Origin: a bacterium
Lineage (GTDB): Bacteria > Actinomycetota > Acidimicrobiia > Acidimicrobiales > Bin134
Length of the DNA stretch: 64,000 bases
Assembly (NCBI GenBank): GCA_026708015.1
Contig: JAPOVT010000003.1
Location: forward strand, 124,001 to 188,000
Reading direction: 5' to 3'
Made by a program: the position numbers and the translations under genes. Each line of letters begins with the position of its first letter. Position 1 is the first letter of the stretch. The notes under the pieces were generated by a model, which searched no databases, was not told the DNA's origin, and worked only from the letters and a program-made list of their open reading frames with translations. Positions 1-8,283 of this stretch are shown piece after piece.

Positions 1-1231
1 GTTCTGTCAGCTCCCGAAAGACGTACATGGATACTTGGCGGGCCTTCACCAGAGGTCGCTGCCGCCGCGGCCCCACTATGTCCTCAACGTGAAAGCCGAA
101 GAGATCGGCAGTGGCATTCAAGATGACATCGGCAGTGACCGGCTGCGGCTCTCGACGAGCGGTTATGTCTCGGAGGACGTACTTGGCCAGTTCAAGATCC
201 AAATACCTATCGTTGAAGCTGGCGTATGCGGTAACTCGAGTTAGAGCTCCCTCTAGTTCTCTGATGTTGTCCTTGATATTGCTTGCGATAAACGTGAGCA
301 CTTCATCATCAAGTACGAAATTCGATTGTTCAGCCTTTTTTCGCAAGATTGCCAGCCGGGTCTCAATATCTGGAGGTTGGATGTCAGTCAAGAGTCCCAT
401 TTTGAAGCGACTGGTCATGCGATCTTCAAGTGTTGGAATAGCGTCTGGTGGGCGGTCACTGGTTAGGACTATTTGCTTGTTTACTTCATGCAGTGAGTTG
501 AAGGTATGAAAGAATTCCTCCTGTAGACCCTCTTTTCCTTCAAGAAATTGAATGTCGTCAACTAGGAGAACGTCGACCTCCCTATAGATTTTCTTGAAAT
601 CACTGCGGGTATTCGTTCGAATCGCGTCAACAAACTGATTGAGGAAAGTCTCTGTAGATACGTAGACGATACGCTTAATTGGGTGTCTTTGATCATCAAC
701 GTAGTGGCTCTTCACATAGTGGCCGATGGCTTGGAGAAGATGGGTTTTGCCGAGGCCAGCATGGCCATGAATGAACAGGGGATTATACGACTTACCAGGG
801 GTTTCGGCTACGGATAGAGCGGCTGCCAAGGCAAACCGGTTAGAGGGGCCGGTAACGAATTTGTCAAAAACATAGTTGGGATGAAGGGCGTTGTTGGTTC
901 GACTGACTTGCTTGGGGCTATCGACTTCGGGGAGCGCTACCGGTGGAGTGGAGACGGCAACATGCAGATCTTCACTGGTCGTGTCCTGTTCAGTGGAGAT
1001 CTTTAGAGTTATATGTGTGGCGTTTGAACTGGCAAGAGCGTTTCTCAAAACCTCGAAATATTCGCCTTCAAGGCGGTCTTTAATGATTGTATTCGGGACG
1101 GTTAGTTCCAGAACATCTTCTTCGAGGGACGTTGGTTTTGCTGGATTAAACGTCGACTGCCAGACGGCGTCGGGGACTTGAGTACGAATGCTGTTGGCGC
1201 ATGAGGACCAGAGAACAGTTGCTGACACCAT
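1..1231 (-). CDS. dnaA: Chromosomal replication initiator DnaA (3' end off window)
   Basis: About 410 codons are visible, read leftward off the window edge. DnaA is the AAA+ ATPase that binds DnaA boxes and opens the origin. The Walker A motif GHAGLGKTH, the Walker B stretch LLVDDIQFL and the arginine-rich sensor region DRMTSRFKMGLL are present. The start of DNA-binding domain IV (ADLFGFHVEDIVGPRRQRPL) is visible, but the DHTTV-type signature lies beyond the window. Start ATG at 1231 is preceded by GGAG at about 11 nt; a GTG follows as the next codon. The gene is visibly more AT-rich than genes to its right. It is divergent from rpmH across the DnaA-box region, as expected near an origin. Confidence 0.97.
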   Translation of the reverse strand, partial: MVSATVLWSSCANSIRTQVPDAVWQSTFNPAKPTSLEEDVLELTVPNTIIKDRLEGEYFEVLRNALASSNATHITLKISTEQDTTSEDLHVAVSTPPVALPEVDSPKQVSRTNNALHPNYVFDKFVTGPSNRFALAAALSVAETPGKSYNPLFIHGHAGLGKTHLLQAIGHYVKSHYVDDQRHPIKRIVYVSTETFLNQFVDAIRTNTRSDFKKIYREVDVLLVDDIQFLEGKEGLQEEFFHTFNSLHEVNKQIVLTSDRPPDAIPTLEDRMTSRFKMGLLTDIQPPDIETRLAILRKKAEQSNFVLDDEVLTFIASNIKDNIRELEGALTRVTAYASFNDRYLDLELAKYVLRDITARREPQPVTADVILNATADLFGFHVEDIVGPRRQRPLVKARQVSMYVFRELTE

Positions 1232-1588
1232 TTTGGTGGTAACTCCAAAATAATAATGTGTGGTATCCACATATGTGCATAAGTTGTGGATAACCCGCGA
1301 TCTATTTTCTATACCCAACCAAGTTGGCACCGCCTTGACTGGAATTCAGGACTGTAGCACCTCTTCTGCGTTCGTGCACGGGCGAGTCGGGGGATATTCG
1401 CAGGTCAGAGGCTTGTGTTGATGGTGTGGCCATTGTCGTTCAGGTGATAGTTGTGGGACGTGAATCAGCTCCGTGGGCAACTGGTTGTCGTGGTGCTGGA
1501 CCAGGCCGTAGCGTAGAGGGGACGCCGGGAGATGGGAGCCGCTTGTAGGGCGGTCCCGAAGGATGCCACCCCGGCCTTGGAGGAAGTT
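1232..1588. other. Origin-proximal intergenic region between dnaA and rpmH
   Basis: This 357-bp gap lies between divergent dnaA and rpmH. Its left 80 bp is AT-rich and carries clustered DnaA boxes; its right part is GC-rich and must carry the rpmH-operon promoter and 5' UTR. No convincing coding sequence is seen. In actinobacteria the main oriC is usually between dnaA and dnaN, which would lie left of this window, so this stretch may be part of the origin or mainly the dnaA control region. Confidence 0.6.
1263..1293. promoter_or_regulatory. Cluster of three DnaA boxes (oriC and/or dnaA autoregulation)
   Basis: Three 9-mers lie within 31 bp: GTATCCACA at 1263-1271 (plus, one mismatch to TTATCCACA), TGTGCATAA at 1274-1282 (minus-strand TTATGCACA, one mismatch) and TGTGGATAA at 1285-1293 (minus-strand perfect TTATCCACA). 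They sit 32-62 bp upstream of the dnaA start in AT-rich DNA, next to TAATAAT at 1250-1256. Such clusters upstream of dnaA serve DnaA autoregulation, origin function or both. Confidence 0.75.
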
Positions 1589-1723
1589 GTGAAGCGCACG
1601 TATCAGCCGAATGTGCTACGCCGGGCTCGGCGTCACGGATTTCGGCATCGAATGACGACAAGAGGCGGGCGGGCGATCATCAATGCTCGTCGCCGCCGCG
1701 GCCGCAAAAGGCTGTCGGCCTGA
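1589..1723 (+). CDS. rpmH: 50S ribosomal protein bL34
   Basis: A 44-residue, highly basic protein starting [19 protein letters not shown] and ending RRGRKRLSA, the standard bL34 pattern and length. The GTG start at 1589 has GGAGG at 1579-1583 with 5-nt spacing; an upstream ATG at 1532 in the same frame would add an untypical leader. bL34 is a structural component of the large ribosomal subunit. It is the first gene of the rpmH-rnpA-yidD-yidC-jag-rsmG operon, and its stop overlaps the inferred rnpA start. Confidence 0.97.
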   Translation: MKRTYQPNVLRRARRHGFRHRMTTRGGRAIINARRRRGRKRLSA

Positions 1724-2064
1724 TCGAGCGGCTTCGGGGACGTTCGAGGTTCGCTCGGCTGCGTGCCGATGGAGATCGCACGGAAGACGGATTGCTCTGG
1801 GTCCGGCATTTGCCCGACCCCTCTGTTGGCGCGGCCCAGGTGGCGTACGCGGTGCCTCGACAGCTGGGTTCTGCGGTGATTCGGAACAAGATCCGCCGGC
1901 GTTTGCGCGTGGCGGTGAGGGAATTGGATCGGGAGACGCCGAGTGGACTTACTCCTGGCTTCTACCTCATCGGCACTCGACGGGGTATTGGGCAGCCCAA
2001 CTTTGCTGACCTGCGGTTTTCTCTGGCGGCATGCCTTTCTAAGCTGGATCGGAAAACTAGATGA
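1720..2064 (+). CDS. rnpA: Ribonuclease P protein component, probable CTG start
   Basis: RnpA is the protein cofactor of the RNase P ribozyme that trims tRNA 5' leaders. The core motif [14 protein letters not shown] is clear. The family's conserved N-terminus is also encoded in this frame as [13 protein letters not shown], directly after a CTG codon at 1720. No ATG, GTG or TTG is available in frame at that point: the first ATG/GTG/TTG-type starts come only after this segment. CTG is preceded by AAAAGG at 1706-1711 (8-nt spacing) and overlaps the rpmH TGA as CTGA. I infer CTG initiation with translational coupling, giving 114 residues, close to family length. Confidence 0.85.
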   Translation: MIERLRGRSRFARLRADGDRTEDGLLWVRHLPDPSVGAAQVAYAVPRQLGSAVIRNKIRRRLRVAVRELDRETPSGLTPGFYLIGTRRGIGQPNFADLRFSLAACLSKLDRKTR

Positions 2065-2369
2065 ATTCCGTAAGCCACCAGGGCGATATGCCGACTCGGG
2101 GCATGGCGGCCCGGGTTATGCGAGGTTTGATCATCGGTTATCAGCGGGCTACCGATCATCGCCCGAGTCCCTGTCGGTATGTTCCGAGTTGCTCCTATTA
2201 CGCAGCTGAGGCGGTGGAGGTGCACGGCGCGGCCAAGGGTGTCTGGCTGAGCGTGCGTCGACTGCTGAGGTGCCGCCCCGGGGGCCCGTCCGGTTGGGAT
2301 CCGGTGCCCGACACCAACGGCCACCTGGCCCCAGACCCGACAGCAAGCGAGGCGGTGTCGGGTGTTTGA
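2061..2369 (+). CDS. yidD: Membrane protein insertion efficiency factor YidD
   Basis: Small membrane-associated protein that assists YidC-dependent insertion. The signature [27 protein letters not shown]-type core is present, with conserved cysteines in the [11 protein letters not shown] stretch, followed by [17 protein letters not shown], diagnostic of YidD. The ATG at 2061 overlaps the rnpA stop as ATGA. An internal ATG at about 2103 ([14 protein letters not shown]) would give a length nearer the family norm. The 3' end overlaps the yidC start by 8 nt. Confidence 0.93.
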   Translation: MNSVSHQGDMPTRGMAARVMRGLIIGYQRATDHRPSPCRYVPSCSYYAAEAVEVHGAAKGVWLSVRRLLRCRPGGPSGWDPVPDTNGHLAPDPTASEAVSGV

Positions 2370-3603
2370 CTCGGTGTTCGACGGTCTGTTCGACGGTCTC
2401 GCTTGGCTGCTGGGCGTCTATTACACGCTGGGCCACAGCTACGGCATCGCCATCATGCTTTTCACGCTCACGGTGATGCTGGTTCTCACCCCTCTCACGT
2501 TTTACACGACGCGGTCCATGCTGCGAATGCAGACCCTTCAGCCCCAGGTCAAGAAAATCCAAGCCAAGTATCAAGGCGACCGCCAGCGGATGAACGAAGA
2601 GATGATGCGCCTGTATCAGGCCAACAACGTGAATCCTCTGGGGAGCTGTCTGCCCATCCTCGCTCAGCTTCCCGTGTTTTTCGTCCTTTTCCGCCTAATC
2701 CAAGGATTGACACGACGAGTCAGTGACTTAGGAGCATACGCAGGTTGGGGCGTACTGCCCCGTAATCGCGGGGTTGCCTCTTCGCCTGACTTTGCTGAGC
2801 GGACTTTCAATCCCCAGTATTTGGCAGCTGATTCTGAACTGCGGATGGCGCTCGAAAAAGACACAGAGATGAACTTTCTGGGGATGGATTTGTCGGCCAG
2901 CCTCACCGATGCCTTTCGAGATTCCTTCTCCACCGCGCTCCCCTTCTTGCTGCTGATCGTGCTGATCGGGGTGTCGAGCTATATCCAGCAGCGCCAGATA
3001 GCAGGGCGCCGCGATCCCGATACTCCGATCAACCCCCAGCAACAGATGATCATGAAGGTCATGCCTTGGTTCTTGCCGATCATCTCCATTGGGTTTCCCG
3101 CCGGTCTGAACCTGTACTTCGTGAGCTCGAACATTGTTCGAGTGGGCCAGCAAGCGGTGATTACCCATCGGATCTACAACCCACACCGGGAACGCCAGGC
3201 CTTGATCGAAAGCGCCGAGGAGGACGAAGAGGAAGAAGAGCCTCCCGAACCAGTCGAGGAAGAGCCTCGTCCACTAGCCCGATCACGGGCCCCGGCAACC
3301 GATCATGGCACGCGCCGGCCCACATCGCGGACGCCGCCGAAGCGGCGCACGGACAGCCGTCGCACCACGACTGCATCTTCTGGGCCGCGAACGTCACCGC
3401 GAACCGCCAAGGAGACAGAGGCGAAGGAAGCGCGGGCCAAAGACACGCGAGCCAAGGAAACCAAGGCTTCGGGGTCGAAGCCGGGCAGCGCTAAATTGTC
3501 AAGTCAATCGCCGGCTCAGCGCCAGTCGAGCAGGACTACCCAAAAGGGTCATCAGTCACATCCCACTGATCGCCGGCGCCGGCGGAAGAAGAGGAGAAGG
3601 TAG
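2362..3603 (+). CDS. yidC: Membrane protein insertase YidC/SpoIIIJ (Oxa1 family)
   Basis: 413-residue Oxa1-family insertase that folds proteins into the cytoplasmic membrane alone or with SecYEG. Hydrophobic segments occur near residues 27-50, 105-125, 190-212 and 235-262. The cytoplasmic hairpin [19 protein letters not shown] and the motif [20 protein letters not shown] are typical. There is no large periplasmic domain, so it is the Gram-positive form; no lipobox is seen. After an acidic stretch ([16 protein letters not shown]), a roughly 120-residue Lys/Arg/Ser/Thr-rich tail ends in RRRRKKRRR, suggesting ribosome or RNA contact. GTG start at 2362 lies inside the yidD end. Confidence 0.96.
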   Translation: MFDSVFDGLFDGLAWLLGVYYTLGHSYGIAIMLFTLTVMLVLTPLTFYTTRSMLRMQTLQPQVKKIQAKYQGDRQRMNEEMMRLYQANNVNPLGSCLPILAQLPVFFVLFRLIQGLTRRVSDLGAYAGWGVLPRNRGVASSPDFAERTFNPQYLAADSELRMALEKDTEMNFLGMDLSASLTDAFRDSFSTALPFLLLIVLIGVSSYIQQRQIAGRRDPDTPINPQQQMIMKVMPWFLPIISIGFPAGLNLYFVSSNIVRVGQQAVITHRIYNPHRERQALIESAEEDEEEEEPPEPVEEEPRPLARSRAPATDHGTRRPTSRTPPKRRTDSRRTTTASSGPRTSPRTAKETEAKEARAKDTRAKETKASGSKPGSAKLSSQSPAQRQSSRTTQKGHQSHPTDRRRRRKKRRR

Positions 3604-3605
3604 CC

Positions 3606-4565
3606 ATGGAGTGGCTAGAAGTCACCGGCAAGACCATTGCCCAAGCCGAAGAGGCGGCTCTCGACCGCCTAGGAGTAGACCGCAGCGAAGCTGAGTTCTC
3701 CGTCGTGGACGAGCCCAAGTCCGGGCTCTTGGGCCTTCGCAAAACCGAAGCCCGGATCAGGGCTCGAGTGCGGCCGGTTATGCCTCGGGAACGGCGAGAC
3801 CGGAATCGGCGCGGCCCCAACAACAGAGATCGGAGCAGAAACCGCAAGCCTGATCGGGGTAATCTGCGGCAAGATAAGAATCGGGCCAGAAACCAGGGTG
3901 CCAGAAACCAGGGTGCCAGAAACCAGGGCGGTAAGGGCCAGAATCGCAGTTCGAAGCCAAAGGGTGGAGAGAGGGCTCCACGCGAGCAGAAAGAGTCTGG
4001 CAATGCCCGGAAGAGCAACGACGGAGCTGGCAAGAATCGTTCACCAAAAACCCCAGAGGGGAAAAAAGCGAGGGAGAGTAAACCAATGGAAGAAGCGATG
4101 AGCTTGCAAGAGCAGAGCACTCTGGTAATTGAGTTTCTTGATGGGCTGTTGGAAGCCTTTGAACTTGATGCCGATGTCTATGCCGAGCGCGTCGACGAAG
4201 AGACAGTGGAAATGCGGGTGGAAAATGTTCAAGGGGTGGGGTTGCTCATTGGGTCCAAGGGCAACACGCTCCGGGCGGTGGAGGACCTTTCTCGGATGCT
4301 GGTGCAACGCAAGTCTGACGGCAACTGTGAAGGTCGCATCCGAGTCGACATCGGCGGGTATCGTGAACGCCGACGAGCCGCATTGGAGTCATTCTGCGAG
4401 AAGATCGCCCTTGAGGTTCGGGACAGTGGTACGGAGCGGCCCCTCGAGCCCATGAATGCAGCGGACCGCAAGGTGGTTCACGACGTTGTCGCTGACATCG
4501 ATGGAGTTAGCACCGTCTCAGAGGGCCAAGAGCCTCGTCGCTGGGTCGTGATCATTCCCGATTGA
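3606..4565 (+). CDS. jag: Jag/KhpB RNA-binding protein (Jag-N, KH, R3H)
   Basis: 319 residues. The N-terminal Jag domain (about 2-52) carries EWLEVTGKTIAQAEEAALDRLGV and KSGLLGLRKTEARIRARV. Residues about 55-165 are a basic, Asn/Arg/Gly-rich linker with a perfect 5-residue repeat. A KH domain (about 175-250, with GLLIGSKGNTLRAVEDLSRM) and an R3H domain (about 255-319, with ADRKVVHDVV and a final EPRRWVVI) follow. KhpB works with KhpA in RNA binding and cell elongation control in Gram-positives. It starts 2 nt after yidC and is translationally linked to rsmG. Confidence 0.94.
   Translation: MEWLEVTGKTIAQAEEAALDRLGVDRSEAEFSVVDEPKSGLLGLRKTEARIRARVRPVMPRERRDRNRRGPNNRDRSRNRKPDRGNLRQDKNRARNQGARNQGARNQGGKGQNRSSKPKGGERAPREQKESGNARKSNDGAGKNRSPKTPEGKKARESKPMEEAMSLQEQSTLVIEFLDGLLEAFELDADVYAERVDEETVEMRVENVQGVGLLIGSKGNTLRAVEDLSRMLVQRKSDGNCEGRIRVDIGGYRERRRAALESFCEKIALEVRDSGTERPLEPMNAADRKVVHDVVADIDGVSTVSEGQEPRRWVVIIPD
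3885..3929 (+). repeat. Three tandem 15-bp units inside jag
   Basis: GCCAGAAACCAGGGT is repeated at 3885-3899 and 3900-3914, with a third copy at 3915-3929 differing in the last base. It encodes the RNQGA units of the disordered linker. The reading frame is kept, so copy number can vary without breaking jag. Confidence 0.95.
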
Positions 4566-4568
4566 TCC

Positions 4569-5150
4569 GTGCCCTTGGATAGCGCCGACCGGACGAGACT
4601 GACCGCGGTTCTCGACCAAGCCCAGGAGCGGGGGTGGGTTGGCCCTCAGGCAATCGACTGGCAAATCGACCACTCCCTGGGCTTTGCCGCGGCTGCCGCG
4701 TCTGTCCCCGACAGGGCTGTGGACTTGGGGAGCGGCGGTGGCCTGCCAGCCCTAGTTCTCGCTGCGGCCTGGCCCCAGTCCAATTGGACACTGGTGGAGT
4801 CCTCGCTCCCCAGAGCTGCTTTCTTGGAGCTGCACTGTGCTCGGTTGGGATGGTCCGAGCGTGTAGCCGTATTTCATGCCAACGCTGAGAACTTCAGCCA
4901 AGACAAGGAGTATCAGGCCCGGGCTGATCTTGTAACAGCCCGCAGTTTCGGAACGCCATTGTCGGTGATTCAAGCGGCTGCTCCCCTGCTCTGCATCGGC
5001 GGCGAACTCATCGTAAGCGCCGCCCCCGACGCCATCCCCTGGCCCTCTGAACTTCTCCCTGACTACGGCCTATCCCCTGACAACCTCACCTCCACATCCC
5101 CAAAATTCCACCGAGTTACTCGAACAGCGATGTTTCATGTGAAACATTGA
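4569..5150 (+). CDS. rsmG: 16S rRNA (guanine-527-N7)-methyltransferase RsmG (GidB)
   Basis: SAM-dependent enzyme making m7G527 in 16S rRNA; its loss is known to give low-level streptomycin resistance. The SAM motif AVDLGSGGGLPALVLA lies at about residues 53-70, followed by WTLVESSLPRAAFLE and the ARSFG region. GTG at 4569 follows the jag stop by 3 nt. The protein ends MFHVKH, a tail created by the embedded parS site, a pattern known from many rsmG genes next to parA. Confidence 0.95.
   Translation: MPLDSADRTRLTAVLDQAQERGWVGPQAIDWQIDHSLGFAAAAASVPDRAVDLGSGGGLPALVLAAAWPQSNWTLVESSLPRAAFLELHCARLGWSERVAVFHANAENFSQDKEYQARADLVTARSFGTPLSVIQAAAPLLCIGGELIVSAAPDAIPWPSELLPDYGLSPDNLTSTSPKFHRVTRTAMFHVKH
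5131..5146. promoter_or_regulatory. parS centromere-like site (ParB binding)
   Basis: TGTTTCATGTGAAACA is a near-perfect 16-bp palindrome matching the chromosomal parS consensus (TGTTTCACGTGAAACA) except one central base. It lies in the last codons of rsmG, about 50 bp before parA. ParB loads here and spreads for origin segregation. No second site of this quality was noticed in the window. Confidence 0.93.
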
Positions 5151-5197
5151 GCGAGGGGTGCTTGATACGAGGTTGAGGGTGAGGGACAATTGCCTGG

Positions 5198-6004
5198 ATG
5201 TCCCTACAGGAATCAACTCAGTCTGGGCCATGCCGCGTGATCGCGGTGGCCAATCAAAAGGGCGGTGTCGGCAAGACCACGACCGCCGTCAATCTCTCGG
5301 CCTGCCTCGCCGAGAACGGCCATCGAGTGCTCGTGGTCGACTTGGACCCGCAGGCCAATGCCACGACCGGATTGGGCATCGATCCATTTTCCGGCGGTGT
5401 ATCCACCTACGACGTCTTGCTGCAAAACGGGAGCATGAGGGACAGCATCGTCGCCACCCAGATCAAGAATCTCTGGGTATCGCCGTCCACACTGGATCTG
5501 GCCGGCGCCGAGATAGAGCTGGTACCGGCTTTCAACCGCGAGCGAAGACTCGACAACGCTATCTCCACGGTGTACGGGGAATTCGATTTCGTATTCGTGG
5601 ACTGCCCTCCTTCACTCGGCTTGCTCACCGTCAACGCCATGGCCGCTGCCCGTGAGGTGATGGTTCCAATCCAGTGCGAGTACTACGCACTGGAAGGCCT
5701 TGGGCAGCTCATGCGGAACATCGAGTTGGTTCGCAGCAGCCTGAACAGCGATCTAGCGATCTCCCTTATCGTGCTGGTTATGTACGACGGCCGCACCAAG
5801 CTTTCGGCCCAGGTGGCCTCGGAGATCCGCAGCTATTTCGGTGACAAGGTCTGCCATCAGATAATTCCCCGGAACATCCGCTTGGCAGAGGCCCCATCGT
5901 ATGGAGCTCCGGTGACCATTACGCATCCCCGGTCTCGGGGAGCACTGGCTTACCGCGAACTGGCCAAGGAGGTGTCTGATGGCGCGCTCGCCCGGGTTGG
6001 GTAG
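5198..6004 (+). CDS. parA: Chromosome-partitioning ATPase ParA (Soj)
   Basis: 268-residue deviant-Walker ATPase. The Walker A KGGVGKTT is at residues 21-28, with switch regions DLDPQANATT and DCPPSLGLLTVNA. ParA forms the ATP-dependent nucleoid gradient that moves the ParB-parS origin complex. The C-terminal EAPSYGAPVT and AYRELAKEV are typical of chromosomal Soj. The N-terminal extension before RVIAVANQ is only about 12 residues. It overlaps parB by 26 nt. Confidence 0.96.
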   Translation: MSLQESTQSGPCRVIAVANQKGGVGKTTTAVNLSACLAENGHRVLVVDLDPQANATTGLGIDPFSGGVSTYDVLLQNGSMRDSIVATQIKNLWVSPSTLDLAGAEIELVPAFNRERRLDNAISTVYGEFDFVFVDCPPSLGLLTVNAMAAAREVMVPIQCEYYALEGLGQLMRNIELVRSSLNSDLAISLIVLVMYDGRTKLSAQVASEIRSYFGDKVCHQIIPRNIRLAEAPSYGAPVTITHPRSRGALAYRELAKEVSDGALARVG

Positions 6005-6857
6005 GGGCCTCAGCGCTCTGATTTCCGACTCCGCGTCCCCGGCCGAAGGGGTGCGCTCGGCGTCGTACTTGGAGCTACCCCTTGATGCGATAGCGGTGAA
6101 TCCCTATCAGCCGCGAGGCAAGTTCGATCAGGCCTCGCTGAACGTGCTGACAGAGTCAATCCGCGAGGTCGGCGTACTACAACCTGTACTGGTTCGACCC
6201 AGTGTTGACGGAAGATATGAGCTGATCGCCGGAGAGCGGCGGTGCCGAGCGGCCCGACAGGCGGGGCTGGACCGGATTCCCGCAGTGGTCCGCACCGCAG
6301 AGGACGCCGATACCCTGGAGCAGGCCCTATTGGAGAACTTGCACCGGGAAGACCTGAATGCCATCGAAGAAGCGGTTGCCTGCCAGCAGTTGATGGATGA
6401 GTTCGGTTTCACTCAGGAGACCGTGGCCAAGCGGCTGGGCCGCAGCCGATCGGCGGTGGCCAACACGGTGCGTCTCTTGCAGCTCCCCGACGAAGTAAAG
6501 GACATGGTCATAAGCGGCTCGCTGTCGGCCGGCCACGCTCGTGCCCTGCTTGGCATCGTCAACGAGAAGCGTTTGATCACGTTGGCCAAGAAGGCAGTGT
6601 CAGACGGACTGACGGTGCGGATGGTGGAAGAAGCAGCCCGGGGCGTCGCACCAGCCGCCCAGAAGGCCAAGCGGCCGGCGCAGCGGGCTAGCGGTGCCGA
6701 CAGGGGAGCAGCGGTGCTGGAGTTGGAGAGCCTGTTGAGTGATCATCTCGATACCAAGGTGGATGTGACGCTCGGCAAGGGTCAGGGAAAACTGGTAATT
6801 CAGTTTGCTGACCTGGATGATTTGGAGCGGATCTACCGGGTAATGCTCCAGGCCTGA
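5979..6857 (+). CDS. parB: Chromosome-partitioning protein ParB (Spo0J)
   Basis: 292-residue parS-binding CTPase. The N-terminal ARSPGLGRGLSALI (ParA-activating type) is followed by NPYQPR at 41-46, the CTP-binding GERRCRAA box at 85-92 and the ALLENLHREDLNAIEEA motif. A helix-turn-helix with ETVAKRLGRSRSAVANTVRLL follows, and a C-terminal dimerisation domain ends the protein. ATG at 5979 has AAGGAGG at 6-nt spacing although it lies inside parA, indicating coupling. The stop abuts the convergent cwlM stop with no intervening base. Confidence 0.96.
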   Translation: MARSPGLGRGLSALISDSASPAEGVRSASYLELPLDAIAVNPYQPRGKFDQASLNVLTESIREVGVLQPVLVRPSVDGRYELIAGERRCRAARQAGLDRIPAVVRTAEDADTLEQALLENLHREDLNAIEEAVACQQLMDEFGFTQETVAKRLGRSRSAVANTVRLLQLPDEVKDMVISGSLSAGHARALLGIVNEKRLITLAKKAVSDGLTVRMVEEAARGVAPAAQKAKRPAQRASGADRGAAVLELESLLSDHLDTKVDVTLGKGQGKLVIQFADLDDLERIYRVMLQA

Positions 6858-7838
6858 TTAGGCCGGTCTGGTTGCCCAAGAGGCCAGGCTGCCTTCGATA
6901 GAGCGGGCGAGAGGCGAGAGGCGGGCTTGAACCAGGCCGGGAGGGCCGACGAGGCACTGGACCGCGGTCATGCGGGTGTGACGCAGTACGGGCAGCCGCA
7001 TCCCCCTTACGTCGGCGCCCTCGATGCCTAATGCCGCCGGCAGTCGTTGGCCCAGAATGCTGGCCAAGCGCTGGCCGCCGGGGGAGACGAACCCCTCGGT
7101 GGCAAAATAGGCCACTCGGCATTCTGCTTCCTCAGATGGGAGCAACCCCAGGTACACGTCCACTTCAAGTCGATTGGCCTCGTCTACTCGTTGGGACTCG
7201 GGCCAGTCGCAAGCCTCGCTGACGGTCGCCCCCGACCGCCGCAGACCGGTGGCCAATTCTCCGGCCACCGCGGCCATTGTGTTCGATGATGCGATCATGA
7301 TGTGCTGTTCGGTCAGCCGGCGAGGGGTTCGCTGGAGCTTGGCCCGCTCCCGAACCGTCGCCACCGTGGCCGGGGTGACTCTGGCTGACATGCGCAGCAA
7401 CGCCGCGGTGGTCTCCGGTCCGCACACCGCATCGGCCACCAATCCGCTGTTGAGCTGGAATTCCTCAACCGCACCGGCGGTATCGGGTCCAAATATCCCG
7501 TCCACCCGGCCCGCATCGAATCCCATCGAACCGAGCCGAAGCTGCAACTCGGCCACGTCGTCGCCCCTCAGCATGGGCTGGCTCGAAAAGAGGTTGCGGT
7601 CGCCCAGTGCCCAGCTGGCTTCTTGCAGTGCAGTCCAGGTGTGCGGTCCGCAGATCCCGTCGACGCTAAGACCGCGGCTGGCTTGGAAGTCGGCGACGGC
7701 GGCTGCGGTAGAGGCGTCGAAGATCCCGTTTGCCGAAAGGGCCAGTGCAAAGCCCGCAGTTGCCAGCTTCTGCTGCAAGGCAACGACGTCGTCGCTCTCG
7801 TCGCCTCGCTTGAGGGTAGGGGGGTGGTAATCGGCCAA
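6858..7838 (-). CDS. cwlM: CwlM-like cytoplasmic pseudo-amidase with two PG-binding domains
   Basis: 326 residues without signal peptide or membrane segment. Two PG_binding_1 domains (about 8-70 and 88-150, each with a DGI-type turn and GP[HE]T motif) precede an Amidase_3-like fold (about 178-320). The zinc ligands expected of N-acetylmuramoyl-L-alanine amidases are not visible: there is no DPGHGG-type motif, VDVYLGLL stands where SIHAN is usual, and CLVGP replaces the VELGF-type Glu. Position between parB and trxA equals mycobacterial cwlM, which is known as a kinase-controlled activator of MurA rather than a hydrolase. A TTG start at 7838 with GGAG about 9 nt upstream is chosen. A regulatory role is inferred. 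Confidence 0.85.
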   Translation of the reverse strand: MADYHPPTLKRGDESDDVVALQQKLATAGFALALSANGIFDASTAAAVADFQASRGLSVDGICGPHTWTALQEASWALGDRNLFSSQPMLRGDDVAELQLRLGSMGFDAGRVDGIFGPDTAGAVEEFQLNSGLVADAVCGPETTAALLRMSARVTPATVATVRERAKLQRTPRRLTEQHIMIASSNTMAAVAGELATGLRRSGATVSEACDWPESQRVDEANRLEVDVYLGLLPSEEAECRVAYFATEGFVSPGGQRLASILGQRLPAALGIEGADVRGMRLPVLRHTRMTAVQCLVGPPGLVQARLSPLARSIEGSLASWATRPA

Positions 7839-7888
7839 TTTGTGCGCTCCTGCTGCGCCCCCCGCAGATTACGAGCGTGGGTGGACAA

Positions 7889-8218
7889 TCAAAAGGCGAC
7901 TTCGCCGATCTCCTGGAGCAGCTGTTGCTTGCCCTTGGCGCCGACGATCCGCTTGGCCGGTTCTCCGTCTTTGAACACGATCAACGTGGGAATGCTCATA
8001 ACTTGATAACGCAGCGCCACGTCTTGGGCGTCATCCACGTTGAGCTTGGCCACGCTGATCACGCCAGCCTTCTCGACCGCGATCTCATCGAGAATCGGGG
8101 CGATCATCTTGCAAGGGCCGCACCACTCAGCCCAGAAATCGACCACGACCGGCAACTCGGCGCTGCCGATGACCTCGTCGAATGTCTCGTTGGTGAGCGT
8201 GGCGATGCTCTCTGCCAT
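7889..8218 (-). CDS. trxA: Thioredoxin
   Basis: 109 residues with the active site WCGPC (Cys33 and Cys36) and the cis-Pro segment SIPTLIVFKDG. It is a cytoplasmic disulfide reductase re-reduced by the adjacent TrxB. It follows trxB in the same direction, separated by a 225-bp spacer that is largely filled by an inverted-repeat element. It lies 50 bp upstream of cwlM. Confidence 0.97.
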   Translation of the reverse strand: MAESIATLTNETFDEVIGSAELPVVVDFWAEWCGPCKMIAPILDEIAVEKAGVISVAKLNVDDAQDVALRYQVMSIPTLIVFKDGEPAKRIVGAKGKQQLLQEIGEVAF

Positions 8219-8283
8219 CTTTGAGCGTCCCTTCGTTCGGTGCGGTCGGGGAACGGTTAGCCTATCAGCGACCCTTCGAGCTT

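Noticed and set aside
1440-1661. 73-codon minus-strand frame over the rpmH leader
   Set aside because: It overlaps the rpmH ribosome site and start; no coding character.
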